A stretch of 64,000 nucleotides of DNA, from assembly GCA_958510875.1 (NCBI GenBank), contig OY294068.1:22672297-22736296 (forward strand), given 5' to 3'. Position numbers and translations under genes: made by a program. Of this stretch, positions 34,801 through 43,861 are shown piece after piece. The stretch comes from Endomychus coccineus. Taxonomy: Eukaryota; Arthropoda; Insecta; Coleoptera; Endomychidae. Below the pieces are notes generated by a model. The model was not told the origin of the DNA and ran no database searches. It saw only the letters and a list, made by a program, of their open reading frames with translations. Position 1 is the stretch's first letter. Each line of letters begins with the position of its first letter.

Positions 34801-35387
34801 AAAATGTCGAATGTGCACAGTCGATCGCTATTCAAGAATAGCTTTTTGTAAAACGATCGACAAATGCGCTGCGACTCATTTAATTAGAGCTTCAAGAATT
34901 GGCCCCCAGATTCATTGAAATTTGGAGAGCCCTATTTACTAATTAACATACTGTGTTGCATAAATGTTGCAAAATTACAACGTTGTCACATTGTGGCGTG
35001 CGAGATGAAATGTCGAATGTGCACAGTCGATCGCTATTCAAGAATAGCATTTTGTAAAAGCGATCGACAAATGCGCTGCGACTCATTCAATTAGAGCTTC
35101 AAGAATTGGCCCCCAGATTCATTGAAATTTGGAGAGCCCTATTTACTAATGAACATACTATATTCTAAAATATGAATAACAATTTCAGGCTTATTTTGAA
35201 AGATGTGCAGCTCACAGAAGACCATTTCATATTCGGGAACATTCCAGCATCTCTGAGAATGGATTTAGGTGATGCAAGAAACGAAAATTTCACTCTTCCG
35301 GAATTACCAATCAGACTACCGCTATTGGATATTTCATACGCTCACGATCCCATCCCAGATTCATGTCAACTCGATACATCTGATTGA
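22864..35387 (+). CDS. Odc1: ornithine decarboxylase, copy 1 (five coding exons)
   Basis: ODC is the PLP-dependent cytosolic enzyme that turns ornithine into putrescine, the first step of polyamine synthesis. Coding exons: 22864-23050, 26463-26712, 28513-28810, 28948-29417 and 35189-35387. All borders are GT/AG and the frame is kept throughout, giving 467 residues (mouse 461). Seen: PLP Lys65 in AIKCND, Asp84, His194 in SFHVGSG, GGG at 232-234, Glu268 in EPGR, Tyr313, Asp322 in LYDH, catalytic Cys348 in GPTCDG, and Tyr377. These map to mouse K69, D88, H197, G235-237, E274, Y323, D332, C360 and Y389. The first exon continues upstream to 22801 as leader. Intron 4 is swollen to 5.8 kb by repeats. 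Copy 2 follows in tandem. Confidence 0.93.
23162..24727 (+). mobile_element. hAT-family transposon relic in ODC-1 intron 1
   Basis: The termini CAGTGGCAGCTC and GAGCCGCCACTG form an imperfect inverted repeat of hAT type (CAGTGGCGGCTC consensus). Inside are pieces of a transposase. A clean 8-bp target duplication is not visible. ODC-2 has no counterpart in its 410-bp intron 1, so insertion followed the gene duplication, or copy 2 was never occupied. Confidence 0.75.
23860..24650 (+). pseudogene. hAT transposase, internally deleted
   Basis: A middle part (about 23.86-24.17 kb: KSYLENEEFLFFLDNFKLIF and a basic PPAKRRKTYN stretch) is followed, after frame breaks, by the C-terminal dimerisation domain at 24415-24648. 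Its signature is TVTISVTSASVERSFSTLKR, then TYMPNTMGQNRLYNVSLISI. The zinc finger and most of the RNase H-like core are missing. It resembles the ZMYM/TTF-type hAT proteins common in insects. Confidence 0.75.
25240..25450 (+). pseudogene. orphan GIY-YIG nuclease fragment in ODC-1 intron 1
   Basis: A frame reads KPGVYKST, then DDFYIGRSSRNIEITDKEHF, then SSFSNHFSETRHTFPN. The GVYK/FYIG pair, the Arg after it, the EH and the HTF end are the GIY-YIG pattern. No reverse transcriptase lies next to it. A weaker relative is at 19.4 kb. Retroelement origin is likely. Confidence 0.45.
25664..25731 (-). other. tRNA-like sequence (pseudo-tRNA or SINE head)
   Basis: On the minus strand TGGTTCAAGGG fits the pol III A box and GGTTCGATTCC fits the B box, about 30 bases apart. 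A stem CTCGG/CCGAG closes an 8-base T loop, one base too long, and the acceptor arms do not pair. I therefore call it tRNA-derived and not a working tRNA. Confidence 0.4.
27013..28456. mobile_element. 1.44-kb foldback element in ODC-1 intron 2
   Basis: The ends AGTGCAGTCAAATG and CATTTGACTGCACT are inverse. The arms then match for long stretches: AATCCTTGGG against CCCAAGGATT, and GTCTACCTCGTCTAAAG with its inverse near 28.37 kb. The interior holds several direct copies of a string around TATACGAATTTGGCCAAA. No protein is encoded. ODC-2 intron 2 lacks the element. Confidence 0.7.
30010..31062 (-). pseudogene. retrotransposon ORF1-like gene with DUF4780 domain, frameshifted
   Basis: Read from 31062 leftward: a Ser/Asp/Glu-rich start (SASSDSDSEMS), a Lys/Glu-rich linker (EEEKPAKPKKAEQEEKKGAG), then a folded region with MAIIDRRHPEVQL, the TTCANERTTNWLRETV block and an LWEGAEL block. 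This is the pattern of DUF4780, which is frequent in gag-like proteins of insect non-LTR elements. Frame changes occur near 30790, 30510 and 30170. No reverse transcriptase follows in this orientation. It lies inside intron 4 of ODC-1, antisense to the gene. Confidence 0.6.
31068..31713 (+). pseudogene. LINE 3' end (reverse transcriptase C-terminus) in ODC-1 intron 4
   Basis: A broken frame reads GAWGAAVNKYRK, then YPTNKLYTE, and later FCKGAVSNWLYNTDCPEIRQ followed by LKMYKDEIKKWIVTA. This matches the tail of jockey/CR1-like reverse transcriptase ORFs. The 3' tail ends in (TTA)n at about 31690-31712, as expected for a simple-repeat LINE tail. It is truncated at the 5' side. Confidence 0.5.
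32130..32478. mobile_element. mariner-type MITE in ODC-1 intron 4
   Basis: The ends CAGGGTGTTTCAGAAAGACC and GGTCTTTCTGAAACACCTTG are inverse and flanked by TA on both sides (32128-32129, 32479-32480). The arms match over nearly the whole 349 bp, so it is a palindromic MITE without coding capacity. Confidence 0.85.
32783..33004 (+). pseudogene. PIF/Harbinger transposase N-terminal fragment
   Basis: The short frame contains FPCYDSFQ, then FIKNFRLTKKLARELIEMLR. This resembles the FRL(S/T)K...ELL..LRP segment at the start of HARBI1-like nucleases. Nothing of the catalytic domain follows. This is a truncated scrap directly upstream of the satellite array. Confidence 0.45.
33096..35158. repeat. 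ten-copy 206/207-bp satellite array in ODC-1 intron 4
   Basis: Units begin TGTTGCATAAATGTTGCAAA at 33096, 33303, 33509, 33716, 33922, 34129, 34336, 34542, 34748 and 34954. They are nearly identical. The one-base length difference is AAAAGCGATCG against AAAACGATCG. Each unit holds an inverted pair GTCGATCGCT/AGCGATCGAC enclosing CTATTCAAGAATAG, a small hairpin. The last third of each unit (ATTTGGAGAGCCCTATTTAC) equals the single-copy sequence just before the last-exon acceptor in ODC-2 (47.75 kb). The 69-codon frames in the array are by-products. Confidence 0.95.
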
Positions 35388-36090
35388 CAATTAATTTTCC
35401 GTTCCTACATTTTGATGTGTTATTCTTTTGTATGAGACCATCATTTCTTAACGATTTTTATTTGCTCATTATTCATAATAATCGGGTTTTATTTTATTTA
35501 AAAAATTAGTTTTTATGATTAAAATTTGTTAAATTGATTGTAATAAGATTGTTAGCTTCGATTAACTGGGGAGAAAATTGTTAGACTAAATGAAACTTTA
35601 TAACATTGCAATTTTTCAATAAATTTAAAAATGGTAAAAAAGTATTACGTGAATTTTGACGTAATTATGTAATTTAACGATTTAGGGATGTAACTATTAA
35701 ATGCAATTAATGTATAGTTTATTAGTGAACAACATCTTACTTTTGAGTGTGCGTATATTCTTACTGATTGTATCAATGTTTTACTCAAAACTTCAGATGT
35801 TGTGTTATAATAAATGTTATTCGTGTAAGCAAGGGGGCAGCTATAGCTTAATTGATAAAGAGATTAATGTTTGTATCAGTCTAGTAGATTTATAATTAAT
35901 TTATGGTCTACTGGAATGTATACTTTCCAATGCTTTTTAGATGTAGATAACGCAAAATAAAATGTGCATACGAATATTTTGTTTTAATCAATGTGAACGT
36001 GAGTGAAATATATTATGTAGTAATAACAGACTCTAGAGATTTATTAGGCAGCAAGTAGTCTGATCACTCCATGGATGGCAATGACGGTAA
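35388..36090. other. 3' flank of ODC copy 1
   Basis: The first 170 bases align with the 3' flank of copy 2 (TTTTGTATGAG, CGATTTTTATTTGCTCA, CGGGTTTTATTTTATT) and probably include the 3' UTR. An AATAAA lies near 35618. At 35838-35860 AGCTATAGCTTAATTGATAA looks like a tRNA D-arm, but no B box follows. No other gene is seen. Confidence 0.45.
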
Positions 36091-36149
36091 GTGACAAAAT
36101 TCTAATCATTCTCAAAAATAGAGATACTTACCACACCATTGTATTTAAT

Positions 36150-36560
36150 CATAGGCTACGAGAGGTAGGTCATCATCTAGAATTTGTGACGTCACCAGTT
36201 TGGGTTTGAATTACATTAATAAATATTTGTGACTTTTCAATTACTGAAAATTTGAAATAGTTGGAATATGATAAAGATGAATCTTCAGACTAATACAATT
36301 AGTCTGTCTTTTTCTACAAGTCGTACAAATTCAGATGAATGTATAACTTTATTATCTATAAAAAAATTAATTCTTCAAATTGCTGTCGATACTAGAACCT
36401 GAAACTATCTTTGGTACAACATTCATATTTTTATTAAAAAGAAGAATTTACAAACAAACTGCAGTTTTCGGAAGTTTTCTGAAAAAAATTACTCAAGGCC
36501 ACTTTGAACAAAGTCCGTCCTTTTCTACAAGTCGTACAAATTCAGATAAATATAACTTTA
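36150..36560. repeat. dispersed repeat R, copies 2 and 3 in tandem
   Basis: A 211-bp period is visible: CTTTTTCTACAAGTCGTACA at about 36308 and CCTTTTCTACAAGTCGTACA near 36519. The second unit is split by the Helitron at 36561 and resumes at 37694 (to about 37860). A related single copy lies at 4.04-4.46 kb. Confidence 0.6.
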
Positions 36561-37693
36561 TCTAATATATAAAATTCTCCGTTTCACAGTGTTCGTTCCC
36601 ATACTCCGCCGAAACGGCTTGACCAATTCCTATGAAATTTTTTATGCATATTCAGTAAGTCTGAGAATCGGCTACTATCTATTTTTCAAACCCTTAAGTG
36701 ATAAGGGGTATCCACCCCAAAAAATTTTTTTTTTTTGGATAAAATTCCATTTTTTTATTATGTGGCATTAAAAATACATACAACCCTAAATTTAAACTCT
36801 TCTATCACCAACCCCTGCTTTTTAATAGTCATTTTAATAATTTTATCATTTTTTATCCCGCTCGATAACATCAATTATTATCACTTGGTAAGTTATCCCC
36901 TCCATGTGTCTACCGGTGTCACTTCTCACCAGAGAGATGTAAGAATAGAGAGCGCTAAAGGATATATTATTGACCCGACGTAATGAATTTAGAGCCGCGG
37001 AGTGGGGATGAATGAGTTACCAAGCTTCCCATACCATTGCGCCAACTACACTAGCGGAAGACTCGACGTCGAAAGAACGAATTGTGAATGATGCCGCGCA
37101 TAGAGACTACTCTAATCCCGGTCACTCGATTAACATAGGCTTTTATGGGACTAGCGACTTACGGTACGCGATTAGTCATTAAAAAATTAATGAAAAACGT
37201 TATCAAAGCCACCATTTTAAATGGCAAATTTCGAGGTGAAAATACATTAATACCACGAATACCTATTATACCCACAGATGTGCCAATTCAATTTCCGATT
37301 AGATTGGTATTTGCAATGACTATTAATAAATCCCAAGGCCAAACAATGTCGGTTTGTGGCTTAGATTTGAGCACACCATGTTTTTCACACGGACAGTTAT
37401 ACGTTGTATGCTCTCGAGTGGGCAAACCATCAAGTTTGTTTGTATTAGCTTGTTCACGCTGTAGCATTAAGAGATTAATATTATGTAATGAATTAATGAT
37501 ATAAATATAATACATTTAAAAAATTAATGTTTGGTGTGTTATTTTTATATTCCCTCATTGTTCACAGCGCTCCATGCCTTTTTCACTCATATACCACATC
37601 CTTACACACTTCCAATAAGTTAGTTCTTTTTTTTTTAACTAGAAACTCTAGAGAATATTTACATGGCAATACAACGTTTGCCGGGTCAGCTAG
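36561..37693 (+). mobile_element. Helitron, internally deleted
   Basis: The 5' end is TCTAATATATAAAATTCTCC and the 3' end is GCCGGGTCAGCTAG, the usual TC...CTAG form, placed between A and T with no target duplication. The neighbouring repeat unit at 36341-36370 is the unoccupied site: ATAACTTTA joins TTATCTATAA there without interruption. This fixes both borders. Only the end of the helicase remains inside. Confidence 0.9.
37145..37504 (+). pseudogene. Helitron Rep/helicase C-terminal fragment
   Basis: The 119-residue frame carries YGTRLVIKKLMKNVIKATIL, then LIPRIPIIPTD, FAMTINKSQGQT and GQLYVVCSRVG. These are the last helicase motifs of Pif1-like Helitron proteins. The Rep nuclease and the front of the helicase are missing, so the element cannot move by itself. 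Confidence 0.88.
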
Positions 37694-38208
37694 TTATCTA
37701 TAAAAAAAAGTTATTCTTCAAATTGCTGCCGATACTAAAACCTGAAACAATCTTTGGAACAACATTCATATTTTCATTAAGAAGAATTTAAAAAAATGCA
37801 GTTTTCGGAAGTTTCCTGAAAAAATTTGCTCAAATTTTTCTTCTTGAATTTTGAACTATCTTCTTTGAGACAAGTTTGGAAATCACTGAAAACGATGTTC
37901 GTCTTTCTTTAGGATGTTTACATTTGATTGGAACTTTCTTTTGACACAATTTTTTGGAAAATTTGTAAGTAGGCAATCTTAAACTAGTTTTTGGAATCTT
38001 TCTAGGACATTCAAGTACATATCCATCACTGTTTGTTATCTTGTACCTATTTTTTAATAATTTCATTATCGGAAAAATGATAACATATCTATAAATTTTT
38101 ATCGGGAGTGAAAGAATCTATGAATTGTTCTATTCCAATTTTGTTTCTTGCTCTCAACTTGTTGAATAATCAGTTATCAGAAGTAGAACTATACTAATTA
38201 GGTACACA

Positions 38209-38703
38209 CACGGTCGTATATACAGGTCTCTATGTTTGACATGAGTCTCTTACATGTCGTCAAACTCGTAGTCCCTCGCTCAGCCACCAGCTAGCGCATG
38301 GATCGAAGTATCTAGTCAGTATTAGGCGCCATATCGTTCAAACCATCGACATATACATATGGACTACGCGTGGCAATGATAAGCGCGGCTAGTTCAGGCG
38401 AGAGAGGGAAAACGAAGAGGCCGGCTCTATCGCGTTTCTATTGGCCGCTGCGTACTGTAGCTAGTATGTTTACGTCCCGAGCCGGCCTTTTCGTTTTCCC
38501 TCTCTCTCGCCTGAACTAGCTGCGCTTATCATTGCCACGCGCAGTCCATACGTATATGTCGATGGTTCAAACACGGTCGTATACGTGCCAGAGAACATCC
38601 CTCGCCACCCGTGACGTCTTTTGGTACTACGTAACAGTTGACACTTAGCGGACGCACTACTCACATAGGAAACAGCCTCGAGATTCCAGACTATACGACC
38701 GTG
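38209..38703. mobile_element. P-like MITE carrying a nested foldback
   Basis: The ends CACGGTCGTATATACAGG and TATACGACCGTG are inverse. The flanks are GGTACACA (38201-38208) and GGTACACC (38704-38711), a 7/8 match for an 8-bp target duplication. The body matches 60.26-60.55 kb. P-superfamily assignment rests on the THAP-type exon found in the related element at 51.75 kb and on the 8-bp duplication. Confidence 0.75.
38344..38564. mobile_element. 221-bp foldback nested in the P-like MITE
   Basis: Perfect 8-bp duplications GTTCAAAC flank it (38336-38343, 38565-38572). The related element at 60.40 kb reads ATATCGTTCAAACACGGTCG, the unoccupied site. The arms (CATCGACATATAC and inverse, then GGCAATGATAAGCGC, GTTCAGGCGAGAGAGG) pair over almost the whole length. 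Confidence 0.88.
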
Positions 38704-39340
38704 GGTACACCCTACACAGCACATAAATGACATTCAGAATAAAGAAATTTCCTTATCAAGATGTTGTCAAGAAAACTGATAAAAACCAGCTGTGGCACGT
38801 CAAGAAATATCTATATAAGTAACTTTTATTACTTTGTTGACAAGAAATCTACATAGATTTGCCTAAAAGACATAGAACATGCCAAAATATTATAATCACT
38901 GATATGAAACAATTTGAACAATAATAAAGATCGCCACAAACTTATAGTTCCAGACAGATGTTTCTGTTAGAGCTCATCGGTGGAACAAGCAAGATTGCAA
39001 TGTCACTAAGAAATCAATAAATGTACCACATTGATTGTTAGATTTCTCGGAATTTATAAAAGTTACGGAGTATGTGAGACCACTTGAGGGCGCCAAATAG
39101 CGACACCAAACCAATTTAAGAGAATTAGAAACAAATGAATAGAATAAATATACTCATTTATCTCATGTCGACTTTTTCAGATTTTTCGATATTTTGACAT
39201 CTTTAAAAAAATTCATTCGTTTTTGTTGGTGTTTCCATGTAATTTTTAATAGATATCAATAAAATAACCGGACAGAATTCCACATGTCATTTGTTCTCAA
39301 GGAATGTGCGCCGGAAATTAAAAAAAAAAGGCCCTTCCTA
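38704..39340. other. no gene seen
   Basis: AT-rich sequence with no open frame or repeat that I can place. Confidence 0.4.
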
Positions 39341-39344
39341 ATAA

Positions 39345-40050
39345 TTATAGACCCATTGCACTATAATCGACGAAACTAGTATAAGTGATTTAGAAAGCAA
39401 CGAACTTATCCAATACCTAGAGGGCTCCAAAATCGTGAATGACCGGCATATGGCTTTCGTCAGCAGAGATCAACGGAGACCGCTTGCATACGTAACACAT
39501 GAAGAATGTAAGGAAAAATCTGGACCAAAGCCTTCTTGGGAAACTTTCGTCATATGATTTGCCTCCTCAACTTTGTCGCTTACTATCGAGTTTTCTCTTA
39601 GACCACAGAGACTGGTTTACGCAGTTAATGGAGATCTGGTAAAGCTTTTGACATGTGCATCTCATAATCTAGTAGAGTTTAATGCAACCAAAAATTAAGC
39701 TTGCATCTTCTCCAGGAAGGTATAGATACTACAATCCGTAATATTATGATGTTAAGTTCAACTATTCATATGAAGTCTTTCATATTCATGCTCAGAATCA
39801 CCACCAATAGCACCCTTTCATGGTCTGATCATGTGAGGTCCATTACGAAAATCGCTTCACAAAAACTTGGTCTTCTATTTCGTGCCAAGAGGTACTTTAT
39901 TATCTCCCAAACATACGCTGAAGGTATCTTCTATCTAAAAGAGAGCTATTCGTCTGATTAATGAAGTCACTATTTGCCCAGTGAGGTTTTTCCTTAAGCC
40001 TATAACCTGCAAACCTTCAAGAACAATTCGAAGGCCTATCTCCTCCCAAC
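39345..40050 (+). pseudogene. degenerate LINE reverse transcriptase fragment
   Basis: In changing frames one can read GP...NYRPIAL-like remains near 39.34 kb, then MAFVSRDQRRPLAYVTH, NLVEFNATK near 39.67 kb, and TLSWSDHVRSITKIASQKLG at 39.81 kb followed by LLFRAKRYF. This is the order of a jockey-like reverse transcriptase and its C-terminal part, with the catalytic centre deleted. Many stops show it is old. Confidence 0.65.
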
Positions 40051-41095
40051 ATTAATTTAAAAAATTAATTTATTACATCAATTATTGATGAACATATTAT
40101 TGTATAAATAACATTCTTAAGTTATAATATTTCAACTTACTCTCGAGTTTTTACACCTCGGATCTCCACAGAATTGAACAACGCGTTGTTGCTGAAAAAT
40201 CCAGCACCATGATCCAGTCAAAATTAGTTGATAAAGCCCATTTTAGTCAATGTTATCACACAAATTCCATTAGAATATCACCCTTGACATTGCCACTACT
40301 TCCTCTACAGACCTTATTTACCTGTGATCCATAGATTAATAACTTCTCTCACTCGTAGAAATCGATATAATTATAAATATTATGTTGTAACTGTTTTGAA
40401 ACAGATAGTTGAGGAGAGACGTCAAATTACACTGTCATTACATAAAAAGTATATTCGAATTTACAACATGTGTTTTATAAGGGTCGATATTAGGACTATT
40501 ATCATGTATAAGAATAAATTAACGTAACTACTGTTGCTACTTCTTATTGCTTCCTTTACGGACACTTCTGCGGGTTAAATGTAAAAATATCTAATACTAA
40601 TAAGTTTATTTGCATCAGTACAAAAACAGATGCCCAAATAATGAGTATGCTGCAGAGGCATACTAAAAAAAATCACATAAACGATATGTTAATCGCTAGT
40701 ATGTGATGAAGAGAATGAAAACTATGCCAGAACATTATATAAAATTGAGTGAGTTTTCGTAATACAATAATACAATATAATTATGTAATAATGATGGAGA
40801 TGATTAATAAAGACTGATTTAAAGATCTTATTCAATTTATCATTAAATGTAGAGTACGTACTCTAGGTCTATGTAAAGTAATAACTGATGAAATTGTCGT
40901 TCAGCATCTATCATCTATTGCAGATAAGGTTGATCTATCAGATTATGTGTTTGATCCTGAGGATGAGATATAATCTATTATTTCAAGTGTTAGGACAGTG
41001 GGTATAAAGATGTCACATAAAATTTTTTGATCTATTGAAAATTCTTGGTTCTGGGAGGTAAGTGGTTTTTTGTTTCTTGTTTCATGATTTATGAA
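40051..41095. other. no gene seen; AT-rich
   Basis: A 67-codon frame at 40324-40527 matches nothing known. The sequence is probably LINE-derived on its left side but too degraded to say more. Confidence 0.35.
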
Positions 41096-41096
41096 A

Positions 41097-41570
41097 TCAA
41101 GGGTTATTTATACTAAAAAATTGTAGTTTTTCTTTTATGTTGGTTATGTGATTTTTCCAGTTCATTTTGCTGTCCAAGATTAAATCTACGTATTTGATGT
41201 CTGGTATTTGTGAGCAGATAAAACGTTTTACCTTCATTTGTGGTTGAAAACCTAGAGCTACCATGCAAAAATCGATTTGAGCTCCTTTTTTTTTCACTTT
41301 GATTTTGAGGGCTTGCCAGTTATTGTCAGTGTAGAAATTTGCACTATCGTCTGCACATTATGCTATTATTTTTATAGAAAAAAGACCATTTTCATAAATA
41401 TTGAACAGAACCCAGTACTGTTCCCTGAGGTACGCCGTATTCCATAACCTGTGTTCTATTGATTGAAATACCAATTTCAACAAACTGCGTACTGTTTCTC
41501 TTATTCGTATATTTTCTACGGTTCTAGTTTCCAATAATAGGATTTTGACAAGTCTATAAAGTAAGGGATG
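41097..41570 (-). pseudogene. LINE reverse transcriptase relic
   Basis: On the minus strand a broken frame gives a VRSLLKLVFQSIEHR stretch, REQYWVLFNIYENG, a weak ADDSANFYTDNN (the XADD active-site region), and the intact piece at 41297-41097 with IKYVDLILDSKMNWKNHIT. This is the canonical order of a non-LTR reverse transcriptase just before and after its active site. It is a dead copy, opposite in direction to its left neighbour. Confidence 0.55.
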
Positions 41571-42815
41571 GTTTATTTTTATCTAAAGTTGAATACATTT
41601 CGGCAGTAAGTTTATTTACTGCATCTTTTGTAGATAAACCCTTCTAAAATACCGGTTGGTTTCCGAAATGATTTTGTATTTGTTAAGATAGTTGGTAAAT
41701 GGGACGTTAATTGTCGCAGGTTTTAAAATGATGAATATTATTTATTATTTATTTTTTAAATGCTGCTGAAAGGTGACCTTTGGTGCATACATTTATAGAG
41801 TAGATTTGCAATGTGCAAGTGGTTGACAGATAAAACTGTTTATCTCTTTTGCTCTGGCTGTGGTTATTGAAACTGTCGTATTTTCGCTTCCAAAGACATA
41901 ATACATAATGATATTTTCCACATTATGATATGTATCTCCAAGAAACAGTGTTGGTTGGGTTCCTCAGAGGCAAATATTTCAGAAGTGAGAGGTGTAGCGA
42001 ATTGCTCAGGCATTTGCTGTCTATAGTGGCATAATGATAAGTTCATTACATCAGCTAACGCTTTTGGATCCTTAATATCGGTACAATTCGTATTTGTGAC
42101 TTCTATAGGTAATGGCGTAGCTTTTTGCCGAAATGTCTCATAAATGTTTGGAACTTTCGGGGATCTAGTAATTGATTTTTGTTGTTAAATTTTTTGTTAC
42201 TCTATTGCGGATGGTTTCATTTTTATCAATTATTTACTTACTATACTACTTTTGTGGATTAGATTAATTTGTAACAAGTAAATGTTCAGTTATGGACTAT
42301 TGCATTGGTATGTGTCGCCCTGTGGCACACTTGGTCCTAGATATTGACCGTCGTGACTTTTATTAAGTACGGAAGATCCATTTAGTCAATGTTCACATTG
42401 CGTTGTTTTTTCTAAGGGACTTATCTCTCGGGTAGATGGCGTTAGTTGTTCTATCACTCTCTGGCATTTTCAGTTGTTGCTTTATGTATACATCAGAAGA
42501 GATATTGATCAGTGGCATTATAGGTACTCGTTTTACTGATGAGTCGGGAAAGGGGAAACAGCTGTCTGTAGCTGCAAAGAAAAGAGAGTACGAGATACCA
42601 GTTCTCGATCTAAAAAGAGGGAGGGTACTACGAGTAGAGAGAAACTAGTTCGATCTACTAGAGAGAGTACAAGTAGAAGAGACCCAGAGCCCAGAGATCA
42701 CTACTACCTGTGTAAATTGTTTAGATTGAAGATTAAAAACAAGTGCTTGTTCAATTATTTGATTTAAATTATTATTACATTTCGATTCCGAGGAATTCAA
42801 TCTCTGATAAACTGA
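41571..42815. other. no gene supported
   Basis: The frames at 41864-42046 (minus) and 42436-42648 (plus) are unfamiliar. The second begins with a hydrophobic stretch but has no supporting splice or start context. I leave the region unassigned. Confidence 0.35.
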
Positions 42816-43455
42816 TAAATGCAGTTGGAGATAAGACCACTGTCACTAGTGGAAAATGTCCAAATTATAGTTCTTGATTTCCCGAAATTTTATCTTTACT
42901 TAGTCATAAATCGATTTATCATAATTAAACTCATTTTATTAGATATTAGAGTGCTGAGCAAGGTTATCTTTATGATTCAAACTAAAATTTGCCTAGGCTC
43001 ATTATTTGAATTATCTGTTAGTTTAATTCAATTATCTTTGTCTTATCTAGTCGTTTATAATAATGAAAGAATTTCTCATGGCAGATCTGGAATATGGAAC
43101 CCACTTTGTGATGCTAATATCACTTACATCGCTATTACAAAATTATTTTTGTGCCCGTGTGACTTTTATTAAATGGTTGCCTTTGTGAATGCTCGACTTA
43201 GGACCATTTGGCACCACTCGTTTCTTTGCAACATTTTTGACAAAAAATGGTCACTACTGGCTAAGGTTCCGATTTAAATGTGATGGTAGCAGATAGCAGA
43301 ATCCTCCATATTAACCCCTACCCCTACTATATTCATAATACACAAGATCTATGATTTATTGTCATATTTTCAATTAGAGGCTAAAATTCTTGAATAGTGG
43401 TGATTTTCGGATGGATTCCGCGTGACGGAAACTAATTTAGCATGTTTGTTTTCAG
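42816..43455. promoter_or_regulatory. 5' flank of ODC copy 2, homologous to block D
   Basis: About 42.82-43.26 kb resembles block D at 7.05, 12.0 and 17.55 kb (GAAAATGTCCAAATTA, AGTGCTGAGCAAGGTTAT, TTTTGTGCCCGTGTGACTTT). From 43.31 kb it parallels the copy-1 flank at 22.36 kb. It probably contains the promoter, but no individual element can be named. Confidence 0.45.
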
Positions 43456-43599
43456 AGTCCTAAAGAGGATTCCTCAGCTGAAGATCGTTCTCACATTCCT
43501 TTCAATAGGAAAATCTACTCGAAGGAGGAATCTCCTTGGCACTGGCAGCTGAGTGCCTACAATTTGAAAACCTGACCAAGCTTGAGCATAAATTGCTTT
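43456..43599 (+). other. probable 5' non-coding exon of ODC copy 2
   Basis: The stretch is bounded by TTTTCAG and GTAAGTAC and aligned with 22478-22647 of copy 1 with substitutions and indels. No ATG obliges translation from it. The start-codon exon follows at 43812. Confidence 0.45.
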
Positions 43600-43861
43600 G
43601 TAAGTACATTATGAATACCATTTTTGTCTTTTCTCGCATAGATGGAATCCGACAACGCAGGGATTTCCAGAAATATCCGCCATGTGGCTTCCAAATTTAT
43701 AACTATTCATAGATGGATAAATTTTAATCTATAGCTTTCCACTTTTGTTAAGGAAGAAACATTGCAGCTTTTTTGATAATGAATCAAATTTAATACCTAT
43801 CTTGTTTTCAGCTTGTTTGTCACGAGATATATTATTAACGGCATCCCTATAAGTAATAAAT

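Noticed and set aside
33264..34918. Repeated 69-codon open frames starting MKFGEPYLL in the satellite
   Set aside because: They arise once per repeat unit, shift frame with the 206/207-bp period, lack splice or start context, and cross unit borders. They are by-products of a non-coding satellite.
33096..35158. CRISPR array or prokaryotic repeat system
   Set aside because: Units are 206-207 bp and contiguous without unique spacers, and the array lies in an intron of a eukaryotic gene.
35838..35910. tRNA on the plus strand near the ODC-1 3' flank
   Set aside because: TAGCTTAATTG fits an A box but no B box or T-arm follows within 60 bases.
38470..38733. 87-codon minus-strand frame in the P-like MITE
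   Set aside because: It overlaps inverted-repeat DNA of a MITE, and the related element at 60.3 kb gives a different, broken frame.
42436..42648. Small membrane-protein gene upstream of ODC-2
   Set aside because: The hydrophobic start is followed by low-complexity basic sequence, there is no similarity to known proteins, and the region is transposon debris.
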